Assembly (NCBI GenBank): GCA_020853135.1
Contig: JADYZO010000107.1
Coordinates: 1 to 64,000, forward strand
DNA: 64,000 nt
Direction: 5' to 3'
DNA from: Gammaproteobacteria bacterium
Lineage (GTDB): Bacteria; Pseudomonadota; Gammaproteobacteria; Steroidobacterales; GCA-2729495
The notes beneath the pieces are model-generated. The model saw only the letters and a program-made list of their open reading frames with translations. It was not told the DNA's origin and searched no databases. The position numbers and the translations under genes were made by a program. Below, piece by piece: positions 45,403 to 56,088 of the stretch; position 1 is the stretch's first letter, and the number at the start of each line of letters is the position of its first letter.

Positions 45403-46311
45403 GTGGCTGACGGAGTAGGCAAGGAACTCGCCATCCTGTTCGCCGACGTGGTGGGCAGCACGCAGCTCTATGAGACCCTCGGTGACGAGGCCGCCCGGGA
45501 GACCGTGCAGCAGTGCCTGAAGGTGATGCGTGATGCCACCGAGCAGTTCGGCGGCGCCGTCATCAAGACCATGGGTGACGAGATCATGGCCACCTTCCCC
45601 TCCGCCGACGACGCCATGAGCGCCGGCAGCCAGATGCAGAAGCGCATCACCAGCGGCAGCCGCCTGGCCGACGGCTCCCATGTCTTCATCCGCATCGGCT
45701 GCCACTATGGCCCCGTGGTGGCCGAAGACCGCGACATCTTCGGCCAGGCCGTGCACACGGCCAACCGCATGACCTCCCAGGCCAAGGCCGGCCAGATACT
45801 GACCACGGCGGCCACGGTGGGCCAGCTCACCGGGGAGTGGCGCGCGCTCGCCCGGCAGATCGACGTGGCGAGCGTGAAGGGTCACACCGGCGAAATGGCG
45901 GTGTTCGAGGTGCTGTGGCAGCCCGAGGAGGCCACCAGCATGCTCCCCTCGATCAGCTGGACGGCCCCCGAGCCGCCGCCCGCCGGGCGCCTGCGCCTGA
46001 AGTTCCGTGGCCATGAGCTGGTGCTGGGTGAGGGCGGCAAGACCGAGGCCAGCATGGGCCGCGCCGATGAAAACGACGTGGTCGTCAAGGGCAACCTGAT
46101 TTCGCGCGTTCACGCGCGCATCGACCTGCGCAAGAACCGCTTCGTGCTGGTGGATGAGAGCACCAACGGCACCTTCATCCAGCCCGATGGCGGGGATGAA
46201 GTCTACGTGCGCCGGGATTCCGCCGAACTGGCCGGCAGCGGGGTCATTGGCATGGGGCGGGTGGCCGTGCGCGGCACACCCCTCGCCATCGAGTACAGCT
46301 GCGAACAGTAG
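45403..46311 (+). CDS. Class III adenylate/guanylate cyclase domain fused to FHA
   Basis: A 302-aa cytoplasmic protein. The cyclase homology domain (about 5-170) keeps the metal Asp residues D15 (FADVVGST) and D59 (MGDEIMATF), the base-contacting Lys K55, D111 and R122. The transition-state Asn of the usual VNxAAR is His at 118 (AVHTANRM). A C-terminal FHA domain (about 200-290) has SMGRADENDVVV, SRVHARIDL and STNGTFI. It starts with GTG at 45403. Which nucleotide it uses, or if it is active, cannot be told. The FHA suggests control by Ser/Thr phosphorylation. Confidence 0.85.
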   Translation: MADGVGKELAILFADVVGSTQLYETLGDEAARETVQQCLKVMRDATEQFGGAVIKTMGDEIMATFPSADDAMSAGSQMQKRITSGSRLADGSHVFIRIGCHYGPVVAEDRDIFGQAVHTANRMTSQAKAGQILTTAATVGQLTGEWRALARQIDVASVKGHTGEMAVFEVLWQPEEATSMLPSISWTAPEPPPAGRLRLKFRGHELVLGEGGKTEASMGRADENDVVVKGNLISRVHARIDLRKNRFVLVDESTNGTFIQPDGGDEVYVRRDSAELAGSGVIGMGRVAVRGTPLAIEYSCEQ

Positions 46312-46335
46312 CCACCGCAGCGGGCTGCGGTGGCT
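46310..46335. terminator. Strong hairpin between convergent cyclase and pckG genes
   Basis: A perfect 11-bp stem, AGCCACCGCAG and CTGCGGTGGCT with loop CGGG, overlaps the cyclase stop codon and ends before the pckG stop. There is no T-run on either side, so it may be a 3'-end stabilising hairpin or a bidirectional weak terminator. Confidence 0.5.
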
Positions 46336-46342
46336 GCCGCCC

Positions 46343-48088
46343 TCATCCCAGCCGCTTCTTCACCCCTGCCAGTTCCTCGCGCAGGGCCGGCGGGATCTTC
46401 GTGCCGAAGCCGTCGAAGTAGCCGGCGATGGCCGTGAGTTCCTGGTGCCAGCTCGCGGCATCCACTGCCAGCAGGGAGTCCATCACCTGCTGGTCGATGC
46501 CGAGGCCGTCAAGGTCCATGTCCTTCGGCCCGGGAAGGAAGCCGATGGCGGTTTCCCGCGCGCCGGCGCGGCCTTCGCAGCGGTCGATGATCCAGCGCAG
46601 CACCCGCAGGTTGTCGCCGAAGCCCGGCCACATGAAGTTGCCGTCCCGGTCCTGGCGGAACCAGTTGACGTGGAAGATCTTTGGCAGCCTGGTGGATTTG
46701 CCGGCGAAGCTCAGCCAGTGCGCCCAGTAGTCGGCGAAGTCGTAGCCGCAGAAGGGCTTCATCGCCATCGGGTCGCGCCGCACCACGCCGACCTGGCCGG
46801 TGGCGGCGGCGGTGGTCTCCGAGGCCACCGAAGCGCCGACCAGCACGCCGTGGCGCCAGTCGCGGGCCTGGTAGACCAGCGGGGCGAGTTCGCGACGCCG
46901 GCCGCCGAAGATGATAGCGCTGATCGGCACGCCGGCCGGGTCGTCGGCCAGCGGTGAATAGCTCGGGTTCTGCCGTGCGGCCACCGTGAAGCGCGAGTTC
47001 GGGTGGGCGGCAGTGGCACCCTCGCCGCCGGTCCATGGCTTGCCGCGCCAGTCGGTGGCGGGCCTTTGCTTGTCCTTGCCTTCCCACCAGGGCTCGTTGT
47101 CGACGGTCACCGCGACGTTCGTGAAGATGGTGTCGTGGGTGATCATCTCGAAGGCGTTGCGGTTCGTCTTCGGGTTGGTGCCCGGGACGACGCCGAAGTA
47201 GCCGGACTCCGGGTTGATGGCACGCAGCTGGCCTTGCGCATCCAGGTGCAGCCAGGCGATGTCATCGCCGATGGTGCGCACCTTCCAGCCGGCCTGCGAG
47301 GCGGGCGGGATGAGCATGGCGAGGTTGGTCTTGCCGCAGGCGGAGGGGAAGGCGGCCGCGAGGTAGTGGCGCTCGCCCTGCGGGCTCTCGATCTCGACGA
47401 TGAGCATGTGCTCGGCCAGCCAGCCTTCGCTCTGCGCCTGCCAGCTCGCGATGCGCAGCGCATGGCACTTCTTGCCGAGCAGGGCGTTGCCACCATAGCC
47501 CGAGCCCACGCTCTGGATCAGCAGCTCCTGCGGGAAGTGCATGATGAAGCGGCGGTCGGGGCTCAGGTCCCCGGTGGAGTGCAGCCCGCGCACGAATTTT
47601 CCCTCGCGCTCGATGCGCTGCAGGGCGGCCCGGCCCATGCGCGTCATGAGCTTCATGTTGGCAACCACGTAGGGGCTGTCGGTGATCTCCACGCCGCAGC
47701 GGGCGTAGGGGGAGTCGATCGGCCCCATGCAGTAGGGGATGACGTACATCGTGCGCCCGCGCATGCAGCCGGCGAACAGGCCGTCCATCTTGACGTGCGC
47801 CTCGGCCGGTGCCATCCAGTTGTTGTTGGGGCCGGCCTCCGCCCTGTCGGGCGTGCAGACGAACGTGAGGTGCTCGACGCGTGCGACATCGCTCGGGTCC
47901 GAGCGGTGCAGGTAGCAGTCCGGGTAGGTTTCCTGGTTGAGCGCGATGAGGTCACCACGCTCGAGCATCAGCCTGATCAGCGCCTGGTATTCGGCCTCGC
48001 TGCCATCACACCAGTGGATGCGCTCGGGCTTCGTGAGGCTGGCCGTCTGCGCCACCCAGTCGAGCAGCGCCTGGTTCGTCGTCGTCAT
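46343..48088 (-). CDS. pckG: Phosphoenolpyruvate carboxykinase (GTP)
   Basis: Gluconeogenic enzyme converting oxaloacetate and GTP to PEP. It is 581 aa. The P-loop is PSACGKTNLAM. The Mn/oxaloacetate and nucleotide regions FGGRRRELAPLVY, DWRHGVLVGA, FCGYDFADYWAHWL and NPKTNRNAFEM are those of the GTP-type enzyme, not the ATP-type PckA. The ATG at 48088 is preceded by AAGGAT at 6 nt. The reading frame stays open far upstream across the opposite helicase gene, but that part is not coding. Confidence 0.96.
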   Translation of the reverse strand: MTTTNQALLDWVAQTASLTKPERIHWCDGSEAEYQALIRLMLERGDLIALNQETYPDCYLHRSDPSDVARVEHLTFVCTPDRAEAGPNNNWMAPAEAHVKMDGLFAGCMRGRTMYVIPYCMGPIDSPYARCGVEITDSPYVVANMKLMTRMGRAALQRIEREGKFVRGLHSTGDLSPDRRFIMHFPQELLIQSVGSGYGGNALLGKKCHALRIASWQAQSEGWLAEHMLIVEIESPQGERHYLAAAFPSACGKTNLAMLIPPASQAGWKVRTIGDDIAWLHLDAQGQLRAINPESGYFGVVPGTNPKTNRNAFEMITHDTIFTNVAVTVDNEPWWEGKDKQRPATDWRGKPWTGGEGATAAHPNSRFTVAARQNPSYSPLADDPAGVPISAIIFGGRRRELAPLVYQARDWRHGVLVGASVASETTAAATGQVGVVRRDPMAMKPFCGYDFADYWAHWLSFAGKSTRLPKIFHVNWFRQDRDGNFMWPGFGDNLRVLRWIIDRCEGRAGARETAIGFLPGPKDMDLDGLGIDQQVMDSLLAVDAASWHQELTAIAGYFDGFGTKIPPALREELAGVKKRLG

Positions 48089-48241
48089 TGCGGATCCTTG
48101 GACTAGAGAGCGGGATACGAACGCCGGGCCCACACGGACCCGGTCGTTTGTCATCAAACTGCCTATTATACAGGCCGCGCCCCGCTGGTCAGCCGGTGGA
48201 GCCGGCCCGGTGGGTCGTCCCGGGGATGGATCAGGAAGCCG

Positions 48242-50176
48242 ATGTCGTCGATGCAGAGCAGTCTCGAAGCGTTCCTTGGCCCCGGCAGTCCGCTGGGCAC
48301 CGCGCTCGCGGGGTTCTCGCCCCGGCCCGAACAGCTGGAGATGGCGCAGCTGGTCGGCGCGGCAATGGCGGGCGGCCGGCACCTGGCGGTCGAGGCGGGG
48401 GCCGGCACCGGCAAGACGCTTGCCTACCTGGTGCCCGCGCTCCTCTCCGGCAAGCGCGTGATCATCGCCACCGGCACGCGCACGCTGCAGGACCAGCTCT
48501 TCCACCGCGACCTGCCGGTGGTCGGCAGGGCGCTCGGCCGGCCCGTGGCTGTGGCCCAGCTCAAGGGCCGCGCCAATTATGTCTGCCTGTATCGCCTGGG
48601 GCGCGCCGGCACGGTTGCCGGCGCGGGAGGCGCGGGCGCCCGGCGTGACCTGCGCCGCATCAGCGACTGGGCGGTGCGCACGCGGTCGGGTGACATCGCC
48701 GAGGTCGAGTCGGTGGCGGAGGACTCCCCGCTCTGGCCACTGGTGACGTCCACCGCCGAGAACTGCCTCGGCAGCCGGTGTCCCGATTTCGATGCCTGCC
48801 ATGTCGTGGCCGCGCGCAAGCGGGCCGTCCGCGCCGACATCGCCATCGTCAACCACCACCTGCTGCTGGCCGACATGGCCCTGCAGGACGAGGGCTTCGG
48901 CCGCCTGCTGCCGGGTGCCGAGGTCGTGGTGGTGGACGAGGCGCACCGCTTTCCGGAGACCGCACAGGGCTGGTTCGACGTGATGCTGCGCTCCCGGCAG
49001 CTGGAGGACCTGGTGCGCGACACCGCGGCCGAGGCGCTGGAGACGGGGCTGCTCGACCAGGAGTTGCGCGCCAGCCTCGATGCGCTCCTCGCCGTGGCCA
49101 GGGACCTGCAGGCAGGCAGCCCGGCCGGTGGGGAGCCGGTGGCCATGACGGCCGTGGCGCCGGCTTTCACCGGGGTGCTGGGCGCGCTTGCCGGGGCCCT
49201 GGCCGCGGTGCATGCCCAGCTGGTCGCGCGTGGCGATGCAGGCGCCGGGGTGGGCCGCTGTGCCGAGCGCAGCGGCGTGCTGCACGCAGCTGCCGGGCGC
49301 ATCGCCGACTGGCAGACCCAGGCAGACCTCTGCTGGGTGCAGGGAGGCCGTGACAGCTTTGCGGTCCACCTGACGCCGCTGGATGCCACACGCCAGCTCC
49401 GCGAACTGCTCGAAGGGCAGTCCTGCACCTGGATCTTCACCTCGGCGACCCTGGCCGTGGGCGATGACTTCACGCACTTCACCGCGCGGCTGGGGCTGGG
49501 TCCGGTGGACACCCGGCGCATCGACAGCCCCTTCGACTATGCGCGCTGTGCGCGGCTGTACCTGCCGCCCGGCCTGCCGCCGCCACAGGCGCCGGATTAC
49601 ACCGGGCGTTGTGTCGCCGCGATCGAGCCGGTGCTCGCCGCCAGCCGGGGCCGCGCCTTCCTGCTCTTCACCAGCCGGCGCGCGCTGCAGGAGGCCGCCA
49701 CGCTTCTCGGCGCCCGCTCGCATGGCTATCGCCTGCTGGTGCAGGGCACCGCGCCACGCTCGCGCCTGCTGGCGGAATTCACGCGCGCGGAGAATGCGGT
49801 GCTGCTGGGCACCGCCACGTTCTGGGAGGGGGTCGACATCCGCGGGCCGGCGCTGGTCGTGGTGGCCATCGACCGCCTGCCCTTTGCCTCGCCCGGTGAT
49901 CCCTTCCTGCAGGCGCGCCTGGAGCAGGTGCGCCGTGCCGGCGGTGATCCGTTTCGCGACTACCAGTTGCCTCAGGCGGTCCTCGCATTGCGCCAGGGCG
50001 TCGGGCGGCTGATCCGCGGCACCACGGATTATGGCATTGTCATCATCTGCGATCCGCGACTCAGCGGACGCGGCTATGGCCGCACCTTCCTCGCGAGCCT
50101 GCCCCCGATGCCCGTGGTGCACGATGTGGAGGACGCCTGCGGATTTCTCCGGCAATGGGAGGCCGGTGAGGCATGA
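48242..50176 (+). CDS. yoaA: DinG-family ATP-dependent DNA helicase (YoaA-like)
   Basis: Superfamily 2 XPD-like helicase with an Fe-S cluster, 644 aa. Walker A is GAGTGKT (53-59) and the DEAH box is VVVDEAHR. The four cluster Cys are the one in NYVCLYR plus those in NCLGSRCPDFDAC. The motif VI region is QGVGRLIRG. AGGAAG lies 5 nt before the ATG at 48242. It is upstream of tsaB and overlaps it by 4 nt, the same pairing as yoaA-tsaB in E. coli, and so YoaA is favoured over DinG. Confidence 0.9.
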   Translation: MSSMQSSLEAFLGPGSPLGTALAGFSPRPEQLEMAQLVGAAMAGGRHLAVEAGAGTGKTLAYLVPALLSGKRVIIATGTRTLQDQLFHRDLPVVGRALGRPVAVAQLKGRANYVCLYRLGRAGTVAGAGGAGARRDLRRISDWAVRTRSGDIAEVESVAEDSPLWPLVTSTAENCLGSRCPDFDACHVVAARKRAVRADIAIVNHHLLLADMALQDEGFGRLLPGAEVVVVDEAHRFPETAQGWFDVMLRSRQLEDLVRDTAAEALETGLLDQELRASLDALLAVARDLQAGSPAGGEPVAMTAVAPAFTGVLGALAGALAAVHAQLVARGDAGAGVGRCAERSGVLHAAAGRIADWQTQADLCWVQGGRDSFAVHLTPLDATRQLRELLEGQSCTWIFTSATLAVGDDFTHFTARLGLGPVDTRRIDSPFDYARCARLYLPPGLPPPQAPDYTGRCVAAIEPVLAASRGRAFLLFTSRRALQEAATLLGARSHGYRLLVQGTAPRSRLLAEFTRAENAVLLGTATFWEGVDIRGPALVVVAIDRLPFASPGDPFLQARLEQVRRAGGDPFRDYQLPQAVLALRQGVGRLIRGTTDYGIVIICDPRLSGRGYGRTFLASLPPMPVVHDVEDACGFLRQWEAGEA

Positions 50177-50868
50177 CCGACAACTGCTGCGCCCTCGCGC
50201 TGGAGGCTTCCAGCGACCGCCTGAGCCTGGCCGCACGCCGCGGAACCCGCCTGGAGCATTTCGAGGCGACGCCGGCGCGCACGGCCACGGCGGACCTCTA
50301 CGGGCACGCCTGCCGGCTGCTCGGGATCCTTGGCGCGGACCTTGCCGACCTCGACTACGTCGCCTTCGGCTGCGGGCCGGGCAGTTTCACCGGCGTGCGG
50401 CTGGCCGCGGCGGCCGCGCAGGCGCTCGCCTACGCACGCGGCATCCCCGTGTGCCGGGTTTCCAGCCTGGCTGTCCTGGCGGCGGGAGCGGGGCCGGGCC
50501 TGCATGCGATCTGCATCGACGCACGCATGGGGCGCGCCTATGCGGCACTCTACCGCGTGGGCGGGCAACCGGCCCGGGGCGGCCCGGTGCCGGTCATGGC
50601 CGAGGCGCTGGTGGATCCGGCGGCCTTCACGTTTCCCGGAGACGAGTCTTTCGACGGGCTCGGTGATGCCTGGCAGGTCTTCCCGGCGCTGCCCGGGCGC
50701 CACCGGTCGCGGCTGGGGGGCATGCGACCGGATCTCTTGCCCTCGGCACGGGATCTGCTCAGCATTGCGGACCTGGACTTCGCCGCCGGGCGGACCGTGC
50801 CTCCCGCCGGCGCGCTGCCCGAGTACCTGGGCCAGATGCCGGCATCGCGGCCCGTCAAACCGGAGTAG
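50173..50868 (+). CDS. tsaB: tRNA threonylcarbamoyladenosine biosynthesis protein TsaB
   Basis: Non-catalytic partner of TsaD needed for the t6A37 modification. It is 231 aa. The ASKHA-fold start is ALALEASSDRLSLA, and GCGPGSFTGVRLA is the family signature. It starts inside the helicase stop (ATGA). Seven nt separate it from dsbB. Confidence 0.93.
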   Translation: MTDNCCALALEASSDRLSLAARRGTRLEHFEATPARTATADLYGHACRLLGILGADLADLDYVAFGCGPGSFTGVRLAAAAAQALAYARGIPVCRVSSLAVLAAGAGPGLHAICIDARMGRAYAALYRVGGQPARGGPVPVMAEALVDPAAFTFPGDESFDGLGDAWQVFPALPGRHRSRLGGMRPDLLPSARDLLSIADLDFAAGRTVPPAGALPEYLGQMPASRPVKPE

Positions 50869-50874
50869 GAACCC

Positions 50875-51366
50875 ATGCCCGACAGCGCCCGCATCGGCAA
50901 TTTCCTCGGCGCCATGGCCTGCGCCGGGCTCATGGCCTATGCGCTGTATGCCCAGCACGTCCTCGGCCTGAAGCCCTGTCCGCTCTGCATCTTCCAGAGG
51001 GTTGCCGTCATCGCGCTCGGGCTGGTGTTCCTGCTGGCAGCGGTGCATGGCCCGGGCCGGCCGGGCCGGCGCGTCTACGGCGTGCTGCTGGTGGGCGTGG
51101 CGGCCGCTGGTGCCGGGGTGGCCCTCCGGCACCTCTGGCTGCAGAGCCTGCCACCCGAGCGCGTGCCTTCCTGCGGCCCGGGGCTCGACTACATGCTCGA
51201 GTCGTTCCCGTTCACCGAGATGCTGCGCACCGTGCTGTCGGGCTCGGGAGAGTGCGCCGGGATCGACTGGCGCTTCCTCGGCCTCGCCATGCCGGGCTGG
51301 GTGCTGATCGCACTGCTGGCGCTCGGTGCCTTCGCGGCCTGGAACAACTGGCGGCGCACCGGCTAA
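50875..51366 (+). CDS. dsbB: Disulfide bond formation protein DsbB
   Basis: Inner-membrane quinone reductase that reoxidises DsbA. It is 163 aa with four membrane segments. The two periplasmic Cys pairs are C35/C38 in KPCPLCIFQR and C100/C127 in VPSCGPGLDYML and SGECAGI. The stop codon overlaps the stop of the converging dapE gene. Confidence 0.93.
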   Translation: MPDSARIGNFLGAMACAGLMAYALYAQHVLGLKPCPLCIFQRVAVIALGLVFLLAAVHGPGRPGRRVYGVLLVGVAAAGAGVALRHLWLQSLPPERVPSCGPGLDYMLESFPFTEMLRTVLSGSGECAGIDWRFLGLAMPGWVLIALLALGAFAAWNNWRRTG

Positions 51367-52514
51367 CCGGCCGTTCCCAGCAGCCGCCCGAGGATGGCAC
51401 GGTAGACGTCCTTCATGCGGTCGATGTCCGCGACCGCCACATGCTCGTTGGCCTTGTGGATCGAGGCGTTGACCGCGCCGAACTCCACCACGTGGGTGCC
51501 GTAGGGTGCGATGAAGCGCCCGTCGGAGGTGCCCCCGCCGGTGGAGAGCTCCGGCACCAGCCCGGTGACCTCACGCACGGCGGCGCTGACCGCCTCCGTC
51601 AGCCGGCCGACCGGGGTGAGGAAGGGCTCGCCGGAGAGATGCCAGCGCAGGTCGTAGTCCAGGCCGTGCCGGTCGAGCAGCGCCTCGACGTGGGCCTGCA
51701 GCCGCTGGTAGGTCCAGGTGGTGGAATAGCGGAAATTGAAGCGCGCATCGAGCCGGCCCGGGATGACGTTGGGCGCGCCTTCGCCGGCCGCGATCTTCAC
51801 CACCTGGAAGCTGGAGGGCGGGAAGAATTCGTTGCCCTGGTCGAGCGGCGTCTCGTAGAGCTCGGTGATCACCGGGGCGAAGCGCTGGATGGGGTTGCGG
51901 GCGAGTTGCGGGTAGGCGACGTGTCCGGCGATGCCCTTGACCGTGATGATGCCGCTCAGCGAGCCGCGCCGCCCCACGCGCACGGTGTCGCCGAGGCGCT
52001 GCGCGCAGGACGGTTCGCCGATCACGCACCAGTCGATCTTCTCGCCGCGCGCAGTGAGCTCGGCCATCGTCCGCAGCGTGCCGTCACGCGCGTGGCCTTC
52101 CTCGTCGCTGGTGATGAGGAAGGCGATGGAGCCGGCATGGCGCGGATTCGCAGCCACGAACTCCGTGGCCGCATCGGTCATGGCCGCCAGGCTGCATTTC
52201 ATGTCCGCGGCGCCACGGCCGTAGAGCAGGCCATCGCGGATCTCCGCCGCGAAGGGTTCGCCGAGCCACTGCGCGGCATCCCCGGGTGGCACGACGTCGG
52301 TGTGGCCGGCGAAGCAGAGCACCGGGCCCTCGCTGCCGCGACGCGCCCAGAGGTTGGTCACCTCGCCGAACTGCAGGGTCTCGACCGTGAAGCCGGCCTG
52401 GCGCAGGCGCGCCGCCATCAGCTCCTGGCAGCCCTCGTCGCGGGGGGTCACCGAGGGCCGGCGCACCAGCTCCTGCGTGAACTCAAGCGTCTTGCTCATC
52501 GGGGTGGCACTCAT
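51363..52514 (-). CDS. dapE: Succinyl-diaminopimelate desuccinylase
   Basis: Zinc amidohydrolase of the lysine/DAP pathway, 383 aa. The first metal and catalytic motif is [13 protein letters not shown], then [14 protein letters not shown], the general-base TSDEEGHA, and near the end [11 protein letters not shown]. The ATG at 52514 overlaps the dapD stop in ATGA. The last gene of the minus-strand run map-glnD-dapD-dapE, with dapD providing the step two before it. Confidence 0.95.
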   Translation of the reverse strand: MSATPMSKTLEFTQELVRRPSVTPRDEGCQELMAARLRQAGFTVETLQFGEVTNLWARRGSEGPVLCFAGHTDVVPPGDAAQWLGEPFAAEIRDGLLYGRGAADMKCSLAAMTDAATEFVAANPRHAGSIAFLITSDEEGHARDGTLRTMAELTARGEKIDWCVIGEPSCAQRLGDTVRVGRRGSLSGIITVKGIAGHVAYPQLARNPIQRFAPVITELYETPLDQGNEFFPPSSFQVVKIAAGEGAPNVIPGRLDARFNFRYSTTWTYQRLQAHVEALLDRHGLDYDLRWHLSGEPFLTPVGRLTEAVSAAVREVTGLVPELSTGGGTSDGRFIAPYGTHVVEFGAVNASIHKANEHVAVADIDRMKDVYRAILGRLLGTAG

Positions 52515-53332
52515 TCTGCACGCAGCAGTTCATTGATGGCGACCTTGGCGCGGGTCTGGGCATCGACACGCTTGACGATCACCGCGCAGTACAGGCTGCA
52601 GCGCCCGCCGGCGGAGGGCATGGAGCCCGGCACCACCACGGCGCCGGCCGGCACGCGACCATAGAGCACCTGGTCGCGCTCCCGGTCGTAGATGCGGGTG
52701 CTGGCACCGATGTACACGCCCATGGAGATGACTGCGCCTTCCTCGACGATGACGCCCTCGACGATCTCCGAGCGCGCGCCGATGAAGCAGTGGTCCTCGA
52801 TGATGGTGGGGCTGGCCTGCAGCGGCTCGAGCACGCCGCCGATGCCCACGCCCCCCGAGAGGTGCACGTTGCGGCCGATCTGCGCGCAGCTGCCCACCGT
52901 GGCCCAGGTATCCACCATGGTGCCGCTGTCGACGTAGGCACCGATGTTCACGTAGGAGGGCATGAGCACCACGCCCCGGGCGATGTGGGCCCCGTAGCGG
53001 GCCACGGCCGGCGGCGCGACGCGCACGCCGGCGGCGGCCAGTTCGGCCTCGCTGCGGCCGGCGAACTTGGGCGGCACCTTGTCGTAGAAGGCGGTGAAGC
53101 CGGCGTCCATGCGGCGGTTTTGCGAGACGGCGAAGTACAGCAGCACGGCCTTCTTCAGCCACTGGTTGACCACCCAGCCCGAGGCGGTCTTCTCGGCCAC
53201 CCGCGCGGTGCCGGCGTCCAGCATGGCGATGGCGGCCTCGATGGCCTCGCGCAGGCGGGGGTCGGGGCGGGCGGGGTCGAGTTCGCGGCGCTGCTCGAAG
53301 GCAGCTTCGATGGTGGCTTGCAGGTCGGTCAT
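52511..53332 (-). CDS. dapD: Tetrahydrodipicolinate N-succinyltransferase
   Basis: Makes N-succinyl-2-amino-6-ketopimelate in lysine/DAP synthesis. It is 273 aa with left-handed beta-helix hexapeptide repeats in the middle ([20 protein letters not shown] and following). The N-terminal part includes [14 protein letters not shown] [16 protein letters not shown], which is typical of DapD. ATG at 53332 overlaps the glnD stop by 4 nt. Confidence 0.95.
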   Translation of the reverse strand: MTDLQATIEAAFEQRRELDPARPDPRLREAIEAAIAMLDAGTARVAEKTASGWVVNQWLKKAVLLYFAVSQNRRMDAGFTAFYDKVPPKFAGRSEAELAAAGVRVAPPAVARYGAHIARGVVLMPSYVNIGAYVDSGTMVDTWATVGSCAQIGRNVHLSGGVGIGGVLEPLQASPTIIEDHCFIGARSEIVEGVIVEEGAVISMGVYIGASTRIYDRERDQVLYGRVPAGAVVVPGSMPSAGGRCSLYCAVIVKRVDAQTRAKVAINELLRAE

Positions 53333-56088
53333 GGCATTCCTGTGGGGTGGGTGGTGGCGGGCCGGTTGAGGGCCGCGATGAGGGATTGTTGCAGTTCCTC
53401 GCAGAATTCCGGCGCCAGGGGCCTGCCGTTGCGGTCGGTCACGTAGAAGACGTCCTCGGCGCGTTCGCCGAGGGTGACGATCTTGGCCGTGTGCACCGCC
53501 ACCGCGTGGCTGCGCAGGACCCTGCCGACTTCGCTGAGCAGGCCGGGCCGGTCGCTGGCGACCAGTTCCATCACCGTGCGGTTGGTCCGCCCGTCGGTGG
53601 TGAAGCTCACCAGGGTGGGGATGGAGAACATGCGCACCTGCCGGGGTGCGCGCCGGGTGACCCGCGCTGGCACGCTGTCGCCGCGGGCGAGTGCCCGCTC
53701 CAGGTGCCGGCGGATCTGCCCGTGGCGGCCGGCGTCGGCGCTGTGCCCTCCGTTCTGCTCCAGCACGACGTAGGTCGAGATGCTGCGACCGTTGTCGAGC
53801 GGGATGATGCGCGCATCGGCGATGGTGAAGCCCAGTTCGTCGAGGACCCCGGTGGCGAGCGCGAAGGTGTGCTGCTCCTGGGGCGTGTAGAGGAAGATCT
53901 CGGTGCCGCCCGAGGTGGATGCGTCGTGGACGGCGACCAGGGCTGGCTGGCTTGCGGCGTCGAAGCCGGCCAGCTCGCGCGTGTGCCAGGCGATGGTCTC
54001 CGGCCGGCAGCGCAGGAAGTAGTCCTCGGTGAGCTGTGCCCAGACCCGGTCGATGTCCGCCGGGCTGACGCCGGCCGCCCCGAGCAGGGCGCGTGCGGCG
54101 GCCTGCCGCTCGGCCAGCAACTCATCCTTGTCGACGGGTGCCTCCAGGCCGCGGCGCAGGGCATGCCTGGTCGCCAGGTAGAGTTCTTCGAAGAGTTGCG
54201 CCTTCCAGGAGTTCCAGAGCTTGGGATTGGTGGCACGCACATCGGCCACGGTGAGCAGGTAGAGGTAGTCGAGGTGGGCCTCGTCGCCGACCAGCGCGGC
54301 AAACTCGGCGATCACGGCCGGATCCGTGATGTCGCGGCGCTGCGCGGTCATGGACAGCGCGAGGTGCCGGCGCACCAGCCAGGCGACCAGCCGCGCCTCG
54401 TAGCGGCTCATGCCGTGCTCGAGGCAGAACGCCTCGGCATCCACGGCACCGAGTTCGGAGTGGTCGCCCCCGCGGCCCTTGGCGATGTCGTGGAAGAGGC
54501 CCGCGAGATAGGCGATCTCCGGTGCCGGCAGCTCCCGCATGATCTCCGAACAGCGCGGGAACTCGTGGTCGTAGCGCGGGAGGGCGAAGCGGCGCAGGTT
54601 GCTCACCACGAACAGCGTGTGGGCATCCACGGTGTAGGCGTGGAACAGGTCGTACTGCATGCGCCCGACGATGCGCCCGAAGGCCGGGATGTAGCGCCCC
54701 AGCACCCCGTACAGGTTCATGCGGCGCAACCCGTGGGTGACGCCCTCCGGGGCGAGCAGGATCTGCAGGAACAGCCGGTGGTTGCGCGGATCCTGGCGGA
54801 ACTCGTCATCGATGAGGTAGAGGCTGCGCTGGAGCAGGTCCACCGTGGTGGCGCTGACCCCCTTCACCCCGGGGTGCTGCTGCAGCAGCAGGAACAGCTC
54901 GAGGATCGCCGAGGGCTGCTGCTCGAATACGGTCTCCTCGACCACCTGCAGGAAGCCGTTCTTGACCTGGAACCGTTCGTTGAGCGGTTCGGCCTCGACG
55001 GCCGGGTTCATCATGATGGCTTCCTGGAAGAGCTGCAGCAGCATCTCGTTCAGGCGGCTCAGGTCCATGACCGTGCGGTAGTAGCGCTGCATGAGTTGCT
55101 CGACCGCCAGCATGTAGGTCGCATCCTGGTAGCCGAACAGGCGGGCGATGCGCGCCTGGTAGTCGAACAGCAGCCGGTCCTCCTTGCGCCCGGTGAGGAC
55201 GTGCAGCGCGTAGCGCAGGCGCCAGATGAAGTCGCGGCCCTGGCGCAGGATGCGCAGCTGCCCAGGGGCCAGGAAGCCGTGGGACACGAGGGCCTCGAGG
55301 TCGCCGGTGCCGAAGTGGCGGTGCGCGACCCAGACGATCATGTTGATGTCGCGCAGGCCCCCGGGGCTGCCCTTGATGTTCGGCTCGAGGTTGTAGGCCG
55401 TGTCATCGTAGTGCGCGTGACGCGCCTGCTGTTCCCGCAGCTTGGCCGCGAAGAAGCTGCGCGCCGGCCAGACCCCGGGTGGCGCGCAGGCAGCCTCCAT
55501 GCGCTGGAAGAGGTCCTCCGGGCCGAGCAGCCGGCGCGCCTCCATGAGCGTGGTGGCCGTGGTGAGGTCGCGCCGGCTTTCCTCGCGGCATTCCTCCACG
55601 GTGCGGGTGCTGTGGCCGACCTGCAGGCCGATGTCCCAGAGCAGGGCGAGGAAGCTGGAGACCGGCTCGCGCACGTCGGGCCGGGCCTGGTCGGGCAGCA
55701 GCACCAGCAGGTCCACGTCTGAGCATGGGTGCAGTTCGGCACGCCCGTAGCCGCCCACCGCCGCGACCACCGTGTCGGGCAGCAGCGGGCCGCAAGTCTG
55801 CTCCCATGCGGCACGGATCACGCGGTCCACCACTGCAGTGTGGTCGGCCACCAGCCGCGTGGCGGATTCCCCGGCGAGGAACCGGCCGGCCAGCGCCCCG
55901 TTGGCGCCCTGCAGGACCTCGCGGATGCCCTCCTTGTTGCTGCCGGCCGCCGCCAGCATCGAGTCGATGCGGACCCAGTCGAGTGCGCTGCCGGAGGCCG
56001 TGAGGAATGGCCGGCCCGCCTCGGCGGCGGCGGCCAGCTGCGGGGGTATCGCGTCGGGCTCGGTGGCGGTGCGCGCCGGTGTGCTCAT
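53329..56088 (-). CDS. glnD: Bifunctional PII uridylyltransferase / uridylyl-removing enzyme
   Basis: Nitrogen sensor that uridylylates or deuridylylates PII. It is 919 aa. The nucleotidyltransferase motif is [19 protein letters not shown]. The HD domain has [13 protein letters not shown]. Two C-terminal ACT domains are marked by [21 protein letters not shown] and [22 protein letters not shown] at 56088 overlaps the map stop in ATGA; the longer open frame upstream lies inside map. Part of a fully coupled minus-strand operon. Confidence 0.95.
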   Translation of the reverse strand: MSTPARTATEPDAIPPQLAAAAEAGRPFLTASGSALDWVRIDSMLAAAGSNKEGIREVLQGANGALAGRFLAGESATRLVADHTAVVDRVIRAAWEQTCGPLLPDTVVAAVGGYGRAELHPCSDVDLLVLLPDQARPDVREPVSSFLALLWDIGLQVGHSTRTVEECREESRRDLTTATTLMEARRLLGPEDLFQRMEAACAPPGVWPARSFFAAKLREQQARHAHYDDTAYNLEPNIKGSPGGLRDINMIVWVAHRHFGTGDLEALVSHGFLAPGQLRILRQGRDFIWRLRYALHVLTGRKEDRLLFDYQARIARLFGYQDATYMLAVEQLMQRYYRTVMDLSRLNEMLLQLFQEAIMMNPAVEAEPLNERFQVKNGFLQVVEETVFEQQPSAILELFLLLQQHPGVKGVSATTVDLLQRSLYLIDDEFRQDPRNHRLFLQILLAPEGVTHGLRRMNLYGVLGRYIPAFGRIVGRMQYDLFHAYTVDAHTLFVVSNLRRFALPRYDHEFPRCSEIMRELPAPEIAYLAGLFHDIAKGRGGDHSELGAVDAEAFCLEHGMSRYEARLVAWLVRRHLALSMTAQRRDITDPAVIAEFAALVGDEAHLDYLYLLTVADVRATNPKLWNSWKAQLFEELYLATRHALRRGLEAPVDKDELLAERQAAARALLGAAGVSPADIDRVWAQLTEDYFLRCRPETIAWHTRELAGFDAASQPALVAVHDASTSGGTEIFLYTPQEQHTFALATGVLDELGFTIADARIIPLDNGRSISTYVVLEQNGGHSADAGRHGQIRRHLERALARGDSVPARVTRRAPRQVRMFSIPTLVSFTTDGRTNRTVMELVASDRPGLLSEVGRVLRSHAVAVHTAKIVTLGERAEDVFYVTDRNGRPLAPEFCEELQQSLIAALNRPATTHPTGMP

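Noticed and set aside
48089..50236. Very long open minus-strand frame running upstream from pckG across the helicase gene
   Set aside because: It is the antisense shadow of the helicase in GC-rich DNA. The plus-strand protein has a full set of helicase motifs and the minus-strand translation has none.
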